A DNA stretch of 64,000 bases from Mycobacterium sp. 852002-51971_SCH5477799-a (GTDB taxonomy: Bacteria; Actinomycetota; Actinomycetes; Mycobacteriales; Mycobacteriaceae), in NCBI RefSeq assembly GCF_001667145.1, contig NZ_LZIF01000113.1, positions 62,001 to 126,000 on the forward strand, given 5' to 3'. The notes beneath the pieces were generated by a model that worked only from the letters and a program-made list of their open reading frames with translations, searched no databases and was not told the origin of the DNA. Within the stretch, counting starts at the first letter, position 1, and each line of letters starts with the position of its first letter. A program made the translations under genes and the position numbers. Shown here piece by piece: positions 1-7,212 of this stretch.

Positions 1-114
1 CCATCCGGTAGGTCTCGGATCGGCGGCCACCCGGGGCGCGCCCAGGACAGCGCCGGCGGCCAACGCCCCGGCGGCGCCCCGCAGAAACGCCTGCCGCGAG
101 ATTTCACGCGCCAT
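1..114 (-). CDS. Tat-exported protein, N-terminus only (runs off window)
   Basis: Only the first 38 codons are present. They encode a twin-arginine-like export signal: a charged start (MAREISRQAFLRG), a hydrophobic Ala/Gly-rich core and an Ala-rich cleavage region near residue 31, followed by DPRPTGW. The second Arg of the usual RR pair is Gln (SRQ), so export efficiency is uncertain. The gene diverges from the copper-type operator and DUF5134 gene to its right. The mature domain lies outside the window. A Tat-secreted oxidase (multicopper or FAD-linked) would fit the context, but nothing in the window proves it. Confidence 0.55.
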   Translation of the reverse strand, partial: MAREISRQAFLRGAAGALAAGAVLGAPRVAADPRPTGW

Positions 115-271
115 CGTCGGACTCCCGCGATTGCGTCATGCCCCGAATTGTCAACCACGAGAGCCGTGGTGCCGCATGACGTGTCGCGGGGTGACCGAAA
201 CGTCCCCAAACCGTTACAGCAGTCGGGCGCGAACACCAGTCGTCGACACCCCCGATGGCGGTTGGATCAAA

Positions 272-286
272 TACCCCGTAGGGGTA
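272..286. promoter_or_regulatory. CsoR/RicR-type copper operator
   Basis: TACCC-CGTAG-GGGTA is a perfect dyad matching the TACCC-N5-GGGTA form known for copper-sensing CsoR/RicR-family repressors of actinobacteria. Its right edge overlaps a TACGGT -10 box (285-290), so repressor binding would block polymerase. It lies in the divergent gap and could serve both flanking genes. Confidence 0.65.
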
Positions 287-296
287 CGGTGGCGCC

Positions 297-353
297 ATGG
301 ACGAACGCAGCTCCGTGGCTGCACGGTTGCGGCACGGCAGGCGGCGTTCGTGA
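297..353 (+). CDS. Possible leaderless 18-residue leader peptide
   Basis: ATG at 297 lies exactly 6 nt after a TACGGT box (285-290), the spacing of leaderless mycobacterial transcripts. It opens an 18-codon frame (MDERSSVAARLRHGRRRS) that ends at 351-353. The stop overlaps the GAGG sequence that would serve as ribosome binding site for the DUF5134 start at 361, so translation of the two could be coupled. The peptide is Arg-rich and has no Cys, so it is not a metallothionein. No homolog is recognised; the call rests on architecture alone. Confidence 0.3.
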   Translation: MDERSSVAARLRHGRRRS

Positions 354-360
354 GGTCACG

Positions 361-999
361 ATGTTGCATGCCATGATCGGCGACCCGGCGCTGCGCTGGG
401 TCGTCACCGTCCTATTCGGCGTGAGCGTCGCGATGTACGCGTATGTCGCTGTTGCACAACGCGATCAATGGATGGGGAAAGTCAACCACCTGATACACCT
501 GACGATGTCGCTGGCGATGGTTTTGATGGTGTGGCGCGTTGGGCTCGGCCTCCCGGCGACAGGGCCGATTCTGTTTTTTCTCCTCGCCGGGGTCTGGTTC
601 TTGTGCGCTGCCGTGTGGGCCAAACCGGTATCCCGTCAGCGACTGAAAACGTGCTACTACGCGGCGATGATGGGGGCGATGGCCTGGATGTACGCGCTGA
701 TGAGTGGAGTCGTGCCGGGCGTTCCCACACACCTTCACCCACGGCCTGACATGGCGGGCATGAAGCTGCCCCCACACGACATGCCTTCGGTAACGATCGG
801 ACTCTCTTGGGTAGCGGCGGCGAACTGGATCCTGATGGCCGGGTTTGCCGCGGTTGCACTGTATTGGTCGTACCGCTTCCTCGGCGAACGCCGGATGACC
901 CTGGTGCCGACCACCCCGCGGCCGTTTCGATGGGAACCGCTCTACCAGGCGTCCACCGCCGCCGGCACAGCGCTCATGTTCGACGCGCTGCTCTGGTAG
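361..999 (+). CDS. DUF5134 integral membrane protein, probably copper-linked
   Basis: A 212-residue protein with about five hydrophobic helices, resembling the actinobacterial DUF5134 family of unknown function. Between the third and fourth helices is a His/Met-rich stretch (HLHPRPDMAGMKLPPHDM, near residues 125-142), and another His pair lies in NHLIHL near residue 45. Such ligands suit Cu(I) or Cu(II). Together with the copper-type operator 75 bp upstream, this suggests a role in copper handling in the membrane. That role is inference. I chose ATG 361 because the longer open frame from 148 runs through the promoter. ATG 373 is an alternative start. Confidence 0.75.
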   Translation: MLHAMIGDPALRWVVTVLFGVSVAMYAYVAVAQRDQWMGKVNHLIHLTMSLAMVLMVWRVGLGLPATGPILFFLLAGVWFLCAAVWAKPVSRQRLKTCYYAAMMGAMAWMYALMSGVVPGVPTHLHPRPDMAGMKLPPHDMPSVTIGLSWVAAANWILMAGFAAVALYWSYRFLGERRMTLVPTTPRPFRWEPLYQASTAAGTALMFDALLW

Positions 1000-1006
1000 C
1001 CAACGC

Positions 1007-1747
1007 TTACCCGGCGCCTTTGCCGTTGTCGACCCGATAGACAGCGCCGTGGATCGCGGCCGCGCCGTCGCTGGCGAGGAAGGCGATCACGTTCGCGACC
1101 TCGAGGGGTTGCATCATGCCCCGCGGTGAGGCCGTGCGCAGGATCAGGTCGTAGTTGGGATCGTCGGGCGCGCTGAATTGTTCGATCTGCGGAGTGAGCA
1201 TGCCGCCGGGACATACGGCGTTGACGCGCAACCGATCCGCGGTGTACTCCACGGCCAAGGCACGGGTCAGGCCGATCAGCCCATGCTTAGCGGCGCAGTA
1301 ACCGGCCGAATACGCCTGTCCCTCGACGCCGGCGATGGAGCTGACGTTGACGATGTTGCCGCCGCGTTTCAGAAGGTGAGACAGCGCCGCTCGGCAGAGG
1401 TAGAACGGCCCGTTGAGGTTGACCGCAAGGTCTTGTTCCCAGTCGTCATCGGTCATCGATTCCGTGCGGCGCATTTGGTGTCGCCCGGCGACGTTGACAA
1501 GGACATCGAGTCCACCGAAATCACGGACACACTGCTCGACCGCGTCTTGGCAGGCCCGCGCCGATCCGACGTCCACCGAGGCGAATCCGCCGCGTTCGAC
1601 GGCGGAGAACACGGCGGCCAAGCGATCCGCGTCGCGACCGATACCGAAAACCGTTGCGCCCTCGCGTGAAAACAGCTGTGCCGTTTCGGCGCCCAGGCCC
1701 GACGATGCTCCGGTCACCAAAGCGACTTTGCCCTGCAGTGCAGCCAT
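1007..1747 (-). CDS. Short-chain dehydrogenase/reductase
   Basis: A complete classical SDR of 246 residues. It has the nucleotide-binding TGASSGLG (residues 12-19), NVAG in place of NNAG (85-88), the active-site Ser near 137, and Tyr150/Lys154 in YCAAK. The family oxidises or reduces alcohols and ketones with NAD(P)H in the cytoplasm. The substrate cannot be read from sequence. It converges with DUF5134 (7 bp gap) and sits 11 bp downstream of the small membrane-protein gene on the same strand, so the two may be cotranscribed. Confidence 0.85.
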   Translation of the reverse strand: MAALQGKVALVTGASSGLGAETAQLFSREGATVFGIGRDADRLAAVFSAVERGGFASVDVGSARACQDAVEQCVRDFGGLDVLVNVAGRHQMRRTESMTDDDWEQDLAVNLNGPFYLCRAALSHLLKRGGNIVNVSSIAGVEGQAYSAGYCAAKHGLIGLTRALAVEYTADRLRVNAVCPGGMLTPQIEQFSAPDDPNYDLILRTASPRGMMQPLEVANVIAFLASDGAAAIHGAVYRVDNGKGAG

Positions 1748-1758
1748 ACCAGTGCACC

Positions 1759-2043
1759 CTAGTAGGTCCGCAACCGCGCCGCGCCGCCGTGTCGAACGTG
1801 AAGCGGCGCAATAGCTCTGAACCTAAATTTGGCGCTCATGCCGGAGCGGACACGCTCGGGCTGGAACCGCTGCTGGATCCGGCGGGCCGTGATCATCGCG
1901 AGCAGGTTGAAGGCTTGCCTGCCCAGCGCGATCCGACTCGTTCGCTTCTTCCAACTCGGCGGCGTCGACGCCGCGCGCCGCCCGAGGTAATAGCCGATGC
2001 AGGCTGCCATCGTGAGCGCGGCGATGGCCGCGAATATCGTCAC
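1759..2043 (-). CDS. Small protein with one N-terminal membrane helix
   Basis: A 94-residue protein with a GTG start. Residues 2-20 form a hydrophobic helix (FAAIAALTMAACIGYYLG), followed by a basic, Arg-rich cytoplasmic-type tail. No family is recognised. The layout, one helix plus a basic tail, is common among uncharacterised mycobacterial membrane-anchored proteins. It lies directly upstream of the SDR on the same strand. It could be a shadow frame, but the clean hydrophobic start and good spacing argue for a gene. Confidence 0.5.
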   Translation of the reverse strand: MTIFAAIAALTMAACIGYYLGRRAASTPPSWKKRTSRIALGRQAFNLLAMITARRIQQRFQPERVRSGMSAKFRFRAIAPLHVRHGGAARLRTY

Positions 2044-2226
2044 GTGTTGAGCGTCCTGCGTCGCCGTCGCGGGAAGGTCACGCAGGGGCTACACCTCGGC
2101 CAACAACTTTGGCGCCGGCTCACGCTCAGCGGCGAAAGACCAGCCACCTCATCGCGCTGTACAAGTACACCGCGGTACGGCCTTCGCTCACCCGTGGCCG
2201 TTGATCTAGCCCCTACGATCTGGGTT

Positions 2227-2598
2227 GTGGACGAGATGCCCCAGTACACGGGCCCGATAGACCCCCGCAACCGCAATATCTTTGGGGCATGCCTGTCACT
2301 GGTTGGGCTGGCGGCGATGATGCTCGCGCTTGCTCTGTTGCTGATTGCCGAGAGCGATCGCGCTCTGGAGTTCAAAGTTCAAGCCGGGTTCTTCCCACCG
2401 CTGTCCGAAGCCGCAGTGCAGTCAGCGCGCACCGAAGTCGTGATCGCGGCCGTGTTGATGGTGCTGGCGACCGCTTCGGCGGTGACGGCGATGACATTCC
2501 GCTCGACCATTACGTGGCGGATCATCGGTGGCGTCACCCTGCTGGCGTTGATACTGGTCGGCCCGCTGCTCTGGGTGTGCTACGACATGGCCTTTTGA
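2227..2598 (+). CDS. Small integral membrane protein
   Basis: About 123 residues with three hydrophobic segments: residues 19-40 (ACLSLVGLAAMMLALALLLI), about 73-92 and about 100-120. GTG 2227 is chosen because a TACGAT -10 box (2215-2220) ends 6 nt before it, which implies a leaderless transcript. A much longer open frame upstream is rejected because it crosses the opposite-strand gene and this promoter. ATG 2236 is the alternative start. No family is recognised. Its last bases overlap the start of an SDR remnant. Confidence 0.6.
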   Translation: MDEMPQYTGPIDPRNRNIFGACLSLVGLAAMMLALALLLIAESDRALEFKVQAGFFPPLSEAAVQSARTEVVIAAVLMVLATASAVTAMTFRSTITWRIIGGVTLLALILVGPLLWVCYDMAF

Positions 2599-2687
2599 AA
2601 CTTGCGCAGCTCCTCGCCTCCGACAACGCCGGATTCATCACCGGCGTAGAACTGCTCGTTGACGGTGGAATGCTCATCGTGAACGAT
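2598..2687 (+). pseudogene. C-terminal remnant of a short-chain dehydrogenase
   Basis: One frame reads KLAQLLASDNAGFITGVEL then LVDGGML, the hallmark end of classical SDRs (LASD-x-x-x-FITG-x-E-x-x-VDGG). No Rossmann fold or active site lies upstream, because the adjacent gene occupies that DNA. The piece is therefore a deletion remnant of about 30 codons, with no start of its own. Confidence 0.7.
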
Positions 2688-2778
2688 ATTCCCGCTTCGG
2701 CCAGGCCACCACCGAAGGCGCCGCATCACCCTGGCGCGCGCCTCGTCGAAATCGGCCAACACGGCGACGATGTCGCCA

Positions 2779-2865
2779 TCAATGACACAGCCGCACCGGC
2801 ATCAGTAATCGCCAACGCCGACTCACGGCCAGTCCCGCTGAGTTGTTGAACCGGTAGACGCGCAT
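2779..2865 (-). pseudogene. N-terminal stub of an alcohol dehydrogenase-like gene
   Basis: A well-placed ribosome binding site (AGGAAGG) precedes ATG 2865, and the frame begins MRVYRFNNSAGL, the opening seen in medium-chain zinc alcohol dehydrogenases and quinone oxidoreductases. It then reads nonsense and stops after 28 residues. Most of the gene has been lost by deletion. It lies just upstream of the OYE stop codon on the same strand, so it may once have been the next gene of that operon. Confidence 0.45.
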
Positions 2866-2889
2866 CGTGGCGTTCCTTCCTGTCACGGG

Positions 2890-4059
2890 TCAGCGCAAGG
2901 TGAGTTTGTGGTGGTGCTGGTTGTAGGGGATCAGCTCTTGCTGGCGTCCGGCGCGGATCTTGTCGACGAAATCGGGGTTGGCCAACGCGGCGCGTCCGAC
3001 GGCGGCGATGTCGAATTCGCCGCGTTCGTACTGGTCGACTAGGGTGTCCAGCGAGACGATATCGGCGTGGCCGTCAGCGGTGTCGCCTTGGCCCTCAATG
3101 GTTTTGGTCAGGCCAATCGATCCGACCGTAATCGTCGGTTGCGCGGTGATCTTCTTGGTCCATCCGGCTAGGCTCAGTTCGGCGTCGGTGCCGTTGAGTT
3201 CGGGGAATGCGGGTTCGTTGTGGCGGCGGGTGGAGGGGTGAAAGACGTCGACCCCGGCCGACGCCAGCGGCCCCAGCAGCGTTTCCAGTTCTTGCGGGCT
3301 GTCGGCGATGCGGGCGTCATACAGGTCAGCTTTCCATTGGGAGAACCGGAGGCTGATCGGTGTTTGGGGGCCTAGTTCACTGCGCAGGGCGCTGATCAGT
3401 TCGACGGCAAACCGCGTTCTGTCGGCCAGGTCGCCGCCGTAGGAATCGGCGCGCCGGTTTGTGCGGTCCCAGAGGAACAGATCGGGCAGATAGCCGTGGG
3501 CGCCGTGCACTTCGATGCCATCAAACCCCGCACTGCGGGCATCCCGCGCTGCTGCCACATAGTTGCCGATGATCCGGTCAATGTCGTTGGCGCTCAGCGC
3601 TTGTCCGATTGGGCTACCGTAGAAGTCGATGCCTGAGGGGCTTGCTGTCGGGACGTCGGGGAAAACCGTGGGGCTGGGTCCGCGGTACACGCCGGCGTGC
3701 AGTAGTTGGGAGAAGATCGCCGCGCCTTCCTCGTGGACGGCTTTCGACTACCGCTTTCCACCCTGCCGCCGCCTCGCGGCGGAAGTAGGTGACCATGTCA
3801 AGGTCCATCGCGGTACTGGGATCGGGGATCAGGGCCGACTCGGTGATCAACAGCCCATGCCTCCGGCGGCGCGGCGCCGAAAGTATCCCAGATACTCGGT
3901 GGTGGGAATCCCGTCCGGTGTCGCGTATCGGGTCATCGGCGCCAACGCGAAACGGTTGGGTAGGCGCAGCGAGTTCACCCATATCGGCGTTAGCAGACCG
4001 GAGATGTCGACAGCTTGCTCGGCATCAGATGTGGTAGCGGTGACGGCCTTGCATGCCAT
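2890..4059 (-). pseudogene. Old Yellow Enzyme-family NADH:flavin oxidoreductase, two frameshifts
   Basis: The gene starts at ATG 4059 behind a strong ribosome binding site (GGAGAGGAG), and its pieces together cover a full OYE-family FMN reductase. These include the N-terminal strand (LRLPNRFALAPMTRY), the catalytic IEVHGAHGYL motif and the C-terminal VGRAALANPDFV. Near 3855 one base is missing after GGMG, giving GC followed by TGA. Near 3743 one base is extra in an A run after WKAVVE. The second change restores the original frame, so about 110 bp lie out of frame between them, but the TGA stops translation at residue 70. The enzyme would have reduced activated C=C bonds. It is either a recent pseudogene or carries two sequencing errors. 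Confidence 0.85.
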
Positions 4060-4121
4060 TTCGCTCTCCTCTCCACGTCATTGAGCGATGCGCAACGGCG
4101 CGGATGCGCGCTGCAGATGCG

Positions 4122-5081
4122 TTACCAGGTCAGGACGAGTCGGCCTCGGAGTCCGCCGGCTTCCAGGCGGCGGTGAGCCTCAGCTGCCTGTTCGGCGGGC
4201 AGGGTGCCGGCAACCCGCAGGGTCAGTACGCCGGCTTCGGCGAGATCACGCACCGTGGTGAGCACGTCGGTGCGGGTGGTGTGCTGATCGACTGAGACCA
4301 CATGCCATCTGATCGCGCGTTCATTGGAGCCGACGTGTTGGCGGGCCGAGGTGACCGCACCGCCGTCGCGGATCGCGGCAACCACGTCATTGGTGTACAG
4401 CGCGGCATCAACGACCCCGTCGACCCCGGCAGGAAACGCATCGCGGACGCGCTCGGCCAGACCTTCGCCGCGTCCGACGACTACATCGGCCCCCAACTCA
4501 TGGACGAGTTCGCGATCCGCGTCGGCGGCATCGGCAATCACCTGCAGCCCATGATGTTTGGCGAGTTGGACGGCGTACCCGCCCAGAGCGCCGGCCGCGC
4601 CGGTGACAGCGACGGTGCCGCCAGCGGGAATGGCCAGTGCTTCGAGCATGGCGTAAGCGGTGACCGCGTTCATCAGAAGTGTCGACGCCTCCACCGCAGC
4701 GGCGTTGCTCGGTGCCCTCACGACCGAACGCACATCGGTCACAACGTATTGTGCGTAGGCGCCGACGCTACCCATCGGGCTGAGCGCAAGCCCGATCACC
4801 TTCTCGCCCAACCGAACCGAGATACCGTCGGGGGCTTCGTCGACAACGCCGCAAAAGTCCCACCCCGGCACGTATGGCGGTTCGGGGTAGCTGCCCCCCG
4901 GCAGAGTTTGCGGTGCATAGTTGTGTTTCATCCACCCCGATCGAGCCGCCGTGTCGGCAGGACTGACCGCTGCCGCCTGCACATGGACCCGAACCTGCCC
5001 AGGCCCGGCATGAGGTTCCGGGAGCTCCAAAACATGCAAGACTTCTGGACCGCCGAACTCGGTATAACCGATCGCTTTCAC
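4122..5081 (-). CDS. NADP-dependent quinone oxidoreductase-like protein (zinc-free MDR family)
   Basis: A 319-residue medium-chain reductase. It has an N-terminal GroES-like fold (KAIGYTEFGGPEVLHVLELPE) and a Rossmann fold with AVTGAAGALGGYAVQLAK near residue 150. The structural and catalytic zinc ligands of alcohol dehydrogenases are absent, as in quinone oxidoreductases. GTG 5081 is chosen because homologs begin at KAIGYTEFG; the frame upstream reads unrelated sequence. It lies 3' of a decarboxylase stub and opposite an HxlR regulator, a common pairing for redox-stress enzymes. Confidence 0.85.
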   Translation of the reverse strand: MKAIGYTEFGGPEVLHVLELPEPHAGPGQVRVHVQAAAVSPADTAARSGWMKHNYAPQTLPGGSYPEPPYVPGWDFCGVVDEAPDGISVRLGEKVIGLALSPMGSVGAYAQYVVTDVRSVVRAPSNAAAVEASTLLMNAVTAYAMLEALAIPAGGTVAVTGAAGALGGYAVQLAKHHGLQVIADAADADRELVHELGADVVVGRGEGLAERVRDAFPAGVDGVVDAALYTNDVVAAIRDGGAVTSARQHVGSNERAIRWHVVSVDQHTTRTDVLTTVRDLAEAGVLTLRVAGTLPAEQAAEAHRRLEAGGLRGRLVLTW

Positions 5082-5133
5082 GTGTGCACCAACCCAATCC
5101 CGACGTCTGTCATTCCCGTGAGCCGCGCCAAAA

Positions 5134-5268
5134 TTAACGGCCCAGGACGCGAAACAATGCCAGCGGCTGCATGCCGCTGCCCGGCGGCATCCACTTCTCC
5201 AACAGCGCCTCAAGCCCCGGCTCGTACGGCGGCCCCAAAGGCGCTATGCGTGCGACCTGCTCAACCAT
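5134..5268 (-). pseudogene. Truncated carboxymuconolactone decarboxylase-like gene
   Basis: ATG 5268 opens a 44-codon frame with RIAPLGPPYEP, a MPPGSGMQPLALFR block and a stop at 5134. This is the N-terminal signature of carboxymuconolactone decarboxylase/AhpD-like proteins, which are normally well over 100 residues long and carry a CxxC motif further on. Everything after LFRVLGR is missing, and the reductase gene follows within 53 bp. I read it as a deletion stub whose promoter still carries the HxlR operators. Confidence 0.55.
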
Positions 5269-5281
5269 CGGCTACGCTCCT

Positions 5282-5326
5282 GCTTCGGAATACGAAGCGT
5301 AACGTTAGCGCTTCGGAAAGAGAAGC
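5282..5326. promoter_or_regulatory. Two tandem HxlR-type operators
   Basis: Two copies of GCTTC-N7-GAAGC occur at 5282-5298 and 5310-5326, 28 bp centre to centre, and both begin GCTTCGGAA. They fill the space between the divergent decarboxylase stub and the HxlR gene. The downstream copy overlaps the regulator's ribosome binding site (GGAAAGAG, 5315-5322), so the layout suggests autoregulation plus control of the reductase on the other strand. Confidence 0.65.
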
Positions 5327-5330
5327 ACAA

Positions 5331-5723
5331 TTGGTCGCAGACAAGACGGACGTCCCTCGTCCCAACCACCCCGTGCGCGGCTCTACCAGCGGTGAGCCGA
5401 TCATGGCCCTGCTCGACCTGCTAGGGCGACGGTGGGCCCTGCGCATCATCTGGGAACTGCGCGTTGACGCGATCACCTTCCGCGAGCTTCAGCTGCGCTG
5501 CGGGCGCATCAGCTCATCGGTACTTAACGACCGCCTCCAAGAGCTGCGCGCCGCCGGCATCATCGAACAAAGCCACGGCGGCTACGCCATGACCGACGAG
5601 GGACGCCGCCTGCTCGACCTATACCCGCCGGTGCAAGCCTGGGCCGAACGCTGGGCACAACGCGACGCCCAAACTGCTGCCGCCGCTTCGACGCTCCCTC
5701 GACGGGAACACCCGGACGCCTGA
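5331..5723 (+). CDS. HxlR-family winged-helix transcriptional regulator
   Basis: A 130-residue regulator. Its winged helix-turn-helix runs from about residue 25 to 110, with the family core MALLDLLGRRWALRIIWELR and LRCGRISSSVLNDRLQEL. HxlR proteins are dimeric sensors of aldehydes, quinones or redox stress. TTG 5331 is used because GGAAAGAG lies 8 nt upstream; ATG 5403 would cut into the domain. Two matching dyads sit immediately upstream. The divergent reductase is the likely target. Confidence 0.8.
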   Translation: MVADKTDVPRPNHPVRGSTSGEPIMALLDLLGRRWALRIIWELRVDAITFRELQLRCGRISSSVLNDRLQELRAAGIIEQSHGGYAMTDEGRRLLDLYPPVQAWAERWAQRDAQTAAAASTLPRREHPDA

Positions 5724-5995
5724 AGCTTCCGGCTATCCGACGGCCGGCCCGAGTCGGTCACGTCCCAAAAGGTCGTGTACGTCGTGTCATGTCCAGTCAT
5801 GCTCTCAATTGCGAAGAGCCACATTAAGGCGCGGTCGAATAGAGACACCGAGACCGCCTGAGTCCCTTGGCTGCTGAGCGTTGCGGCTTTGGCGGATGTG
5901 CGGGCCAATGCTGATACCGTGTGTCCCGCACCGACCAGGACGGGCACCGCGTAGCGGCCAATGGCGCCGGTGGCGCCGGTCACGAAGATCCGCAT
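5582..5995 (-). pseudogene. Truncated NAD(P)-binding epimerase/NmrA-like gene
   Basis: ATG 5995 begins MRIFVTGATGAIGRYAVPVL, the Rossmann start of extended SDR/epimerases (TGxxGxxG). The match continues for only about 57 codons (to about 5825) before turning into unrelated sequence and running into the HxlR gene on the other strand. The domain normally needs about 280 residues. It sits 14 bp upstream of the P450 stop on the same strand. Confidence 0.6.
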
Positions 5996-6009
5996 CGCCC
6001 ACTTTTCCC

Positions 6010-7212
6010 TTATTTGTGGTCGCGACCTCGCGTGCTGGTGAAGATCAGGGGAACGCTCACAGGGCCGCGGATCGCTGCCGTATCCCGCCAATGCACCGGT
6101 CCGGCCAGAACGGGCTGTCGGTCAAGGATTTTGGGTATTGCGGTAGAGAGTTCGAGTTGCGCGACGGCCGCGCCCAGGCAGTAGTGCGCCCCGTAACCGA
6201 ACGACAGCGGGGCGGGCCCGTGCCGGTCGAGCCGAAACTGGTCGGGCTGGTCGAACACTACAGGGTCGCGGTTTGCGGCCGCGATCACGGCAAGCACAGT
6301 GTCACCGGCGGCGACCCGGGTTCCGGCGATCGTGTGGTCGGTGGTGGCGGTGCGCACCGTCGACTGCACCGGGCCGTGCAGTCGAAGCAGCTCGGTCACC
6401 AATGCGGGCTCGGCGGGGTCAAGCCGGTCGAGGATGCGGCTGCCATCCTCGGCGGGGGTAAGTAGCGTAATGATCCCGGCGCCAAGCATATTGGCTGTGG
6501 TTTCGTGTCCGGCGACGGCGATGAGCATCGCGGTCGCGACGACCTCATCGAGTGAGATGTCGGGGCCGGCGGCGATGAAGCTGAGCAGGTCGTCGCCAGG
6601 GTGGGTGCGCCGGTCAGCGGCCATGGGAAGGAATTCGGCCATCAGCGCGGCCCCAGCTGCCGCGCCGGTAGCGATCTCGTCGGGATCGGCCAATGCGCCG
6701 AGCATGCGGATGATTACCGGCGACAGCTCCCGCAACAACCTGGCAGTGGCGGGTTCGATGTCCAGCCAGCCGCCGATGACCGCGATTGGTAGGGGCAGCG
6801 CGATGTCAGTCATGAAATCAAACGGCACACCGGCTTCGGGCTCGTCGATCAGTGCGGCGGTGATCGCCTCGACACCTGCGCGCAGGTTGGCGGTGAACGA
6901 TCGGGTGAACACGTCGCGCACCGTGGCGCGTAGCCGCGTGTGCCGGGCGCCGTCGGCGAACAACATGGAACCCGTGAAGAAGTCTGCGCTGAGCGGATCA
7001 ATCGCAGCTCGAGCTAGCGGGTTTGCCAGCGGGTCACTCGTCCAGCCAGATCCGCCGAGGACCTCGCGCACGGCGGCATAGCTCAGCACGAGCCACGCCC
7101 GGGCGGTGTCATCCCACACCACCTCCCCCTCGCTGCGCCGCGTCTCGTAGAACGGATAGGGGTCGGCGGCGTCCCAGGGCAGCCGAATGCTGGCGACGTC
7201 AGGGCTGGTCAT
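6010..7212 (-). CDS. Cytochrome P450
   Basis: A soluble P450 of 400 residues, the usual bacterial length. Visible are the I-helix oxygen-activation motif AGHETT, the ExxR of the K-helix (ELLRL), and the haem-ligand loop FGYGAHYCLG with its axial Cys. It would hydroxylate a hydrophobic substrate using ferredoxin and reductase; no ferredoxin gene is adjacent. ATG 7212 has GGGAG 9 nt upstream and overlaps the end of the AarF-like gene by 14 bp, so the two are translationally coupled. The substrate is unknown. Confidence 0.9.
   Translation of the reverse strand: MTSPDVASIRLPWDAADPYPFYETRRSEGEVVWDDTARAWLVLSYAAVREVLGGSGWTSDPLANPLARAAIDPLSADFFTGSMLFADGARHTRLRATVRDVFTRSFTANLRAGVEAITAALIDEPEAGVPFDFMTDIALPLPIAVIGGWLDIEPATARLLRELSPVIIRMLGALADPDEIATGAAAGAALMAEFLPMAADRRTHPGDDLLSFIAAGPDISLDEVVATAMLIAVAGHETTANMLGAGIITLLTPAEDGSRILDRLDPAEPALVTELLRLHGPVQSTVRTATTDHTIAGTRVAAGDTVLAVIAAANRDPVVFDQPDQFRLDRHGPAPLSFGYGAHYCLGAAVAQLELSTAIPKILDRQPVLAGPVHWRDTAAIRGPVSVPLIFTSTRGRDHK

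Noticed and set aside
1654..2226. Long N-terminal extension of the small membrane protein at 2227
   Set aside because: It crosses the minus-strand gene at 1759-2043 and the promoter at 2215-2220.
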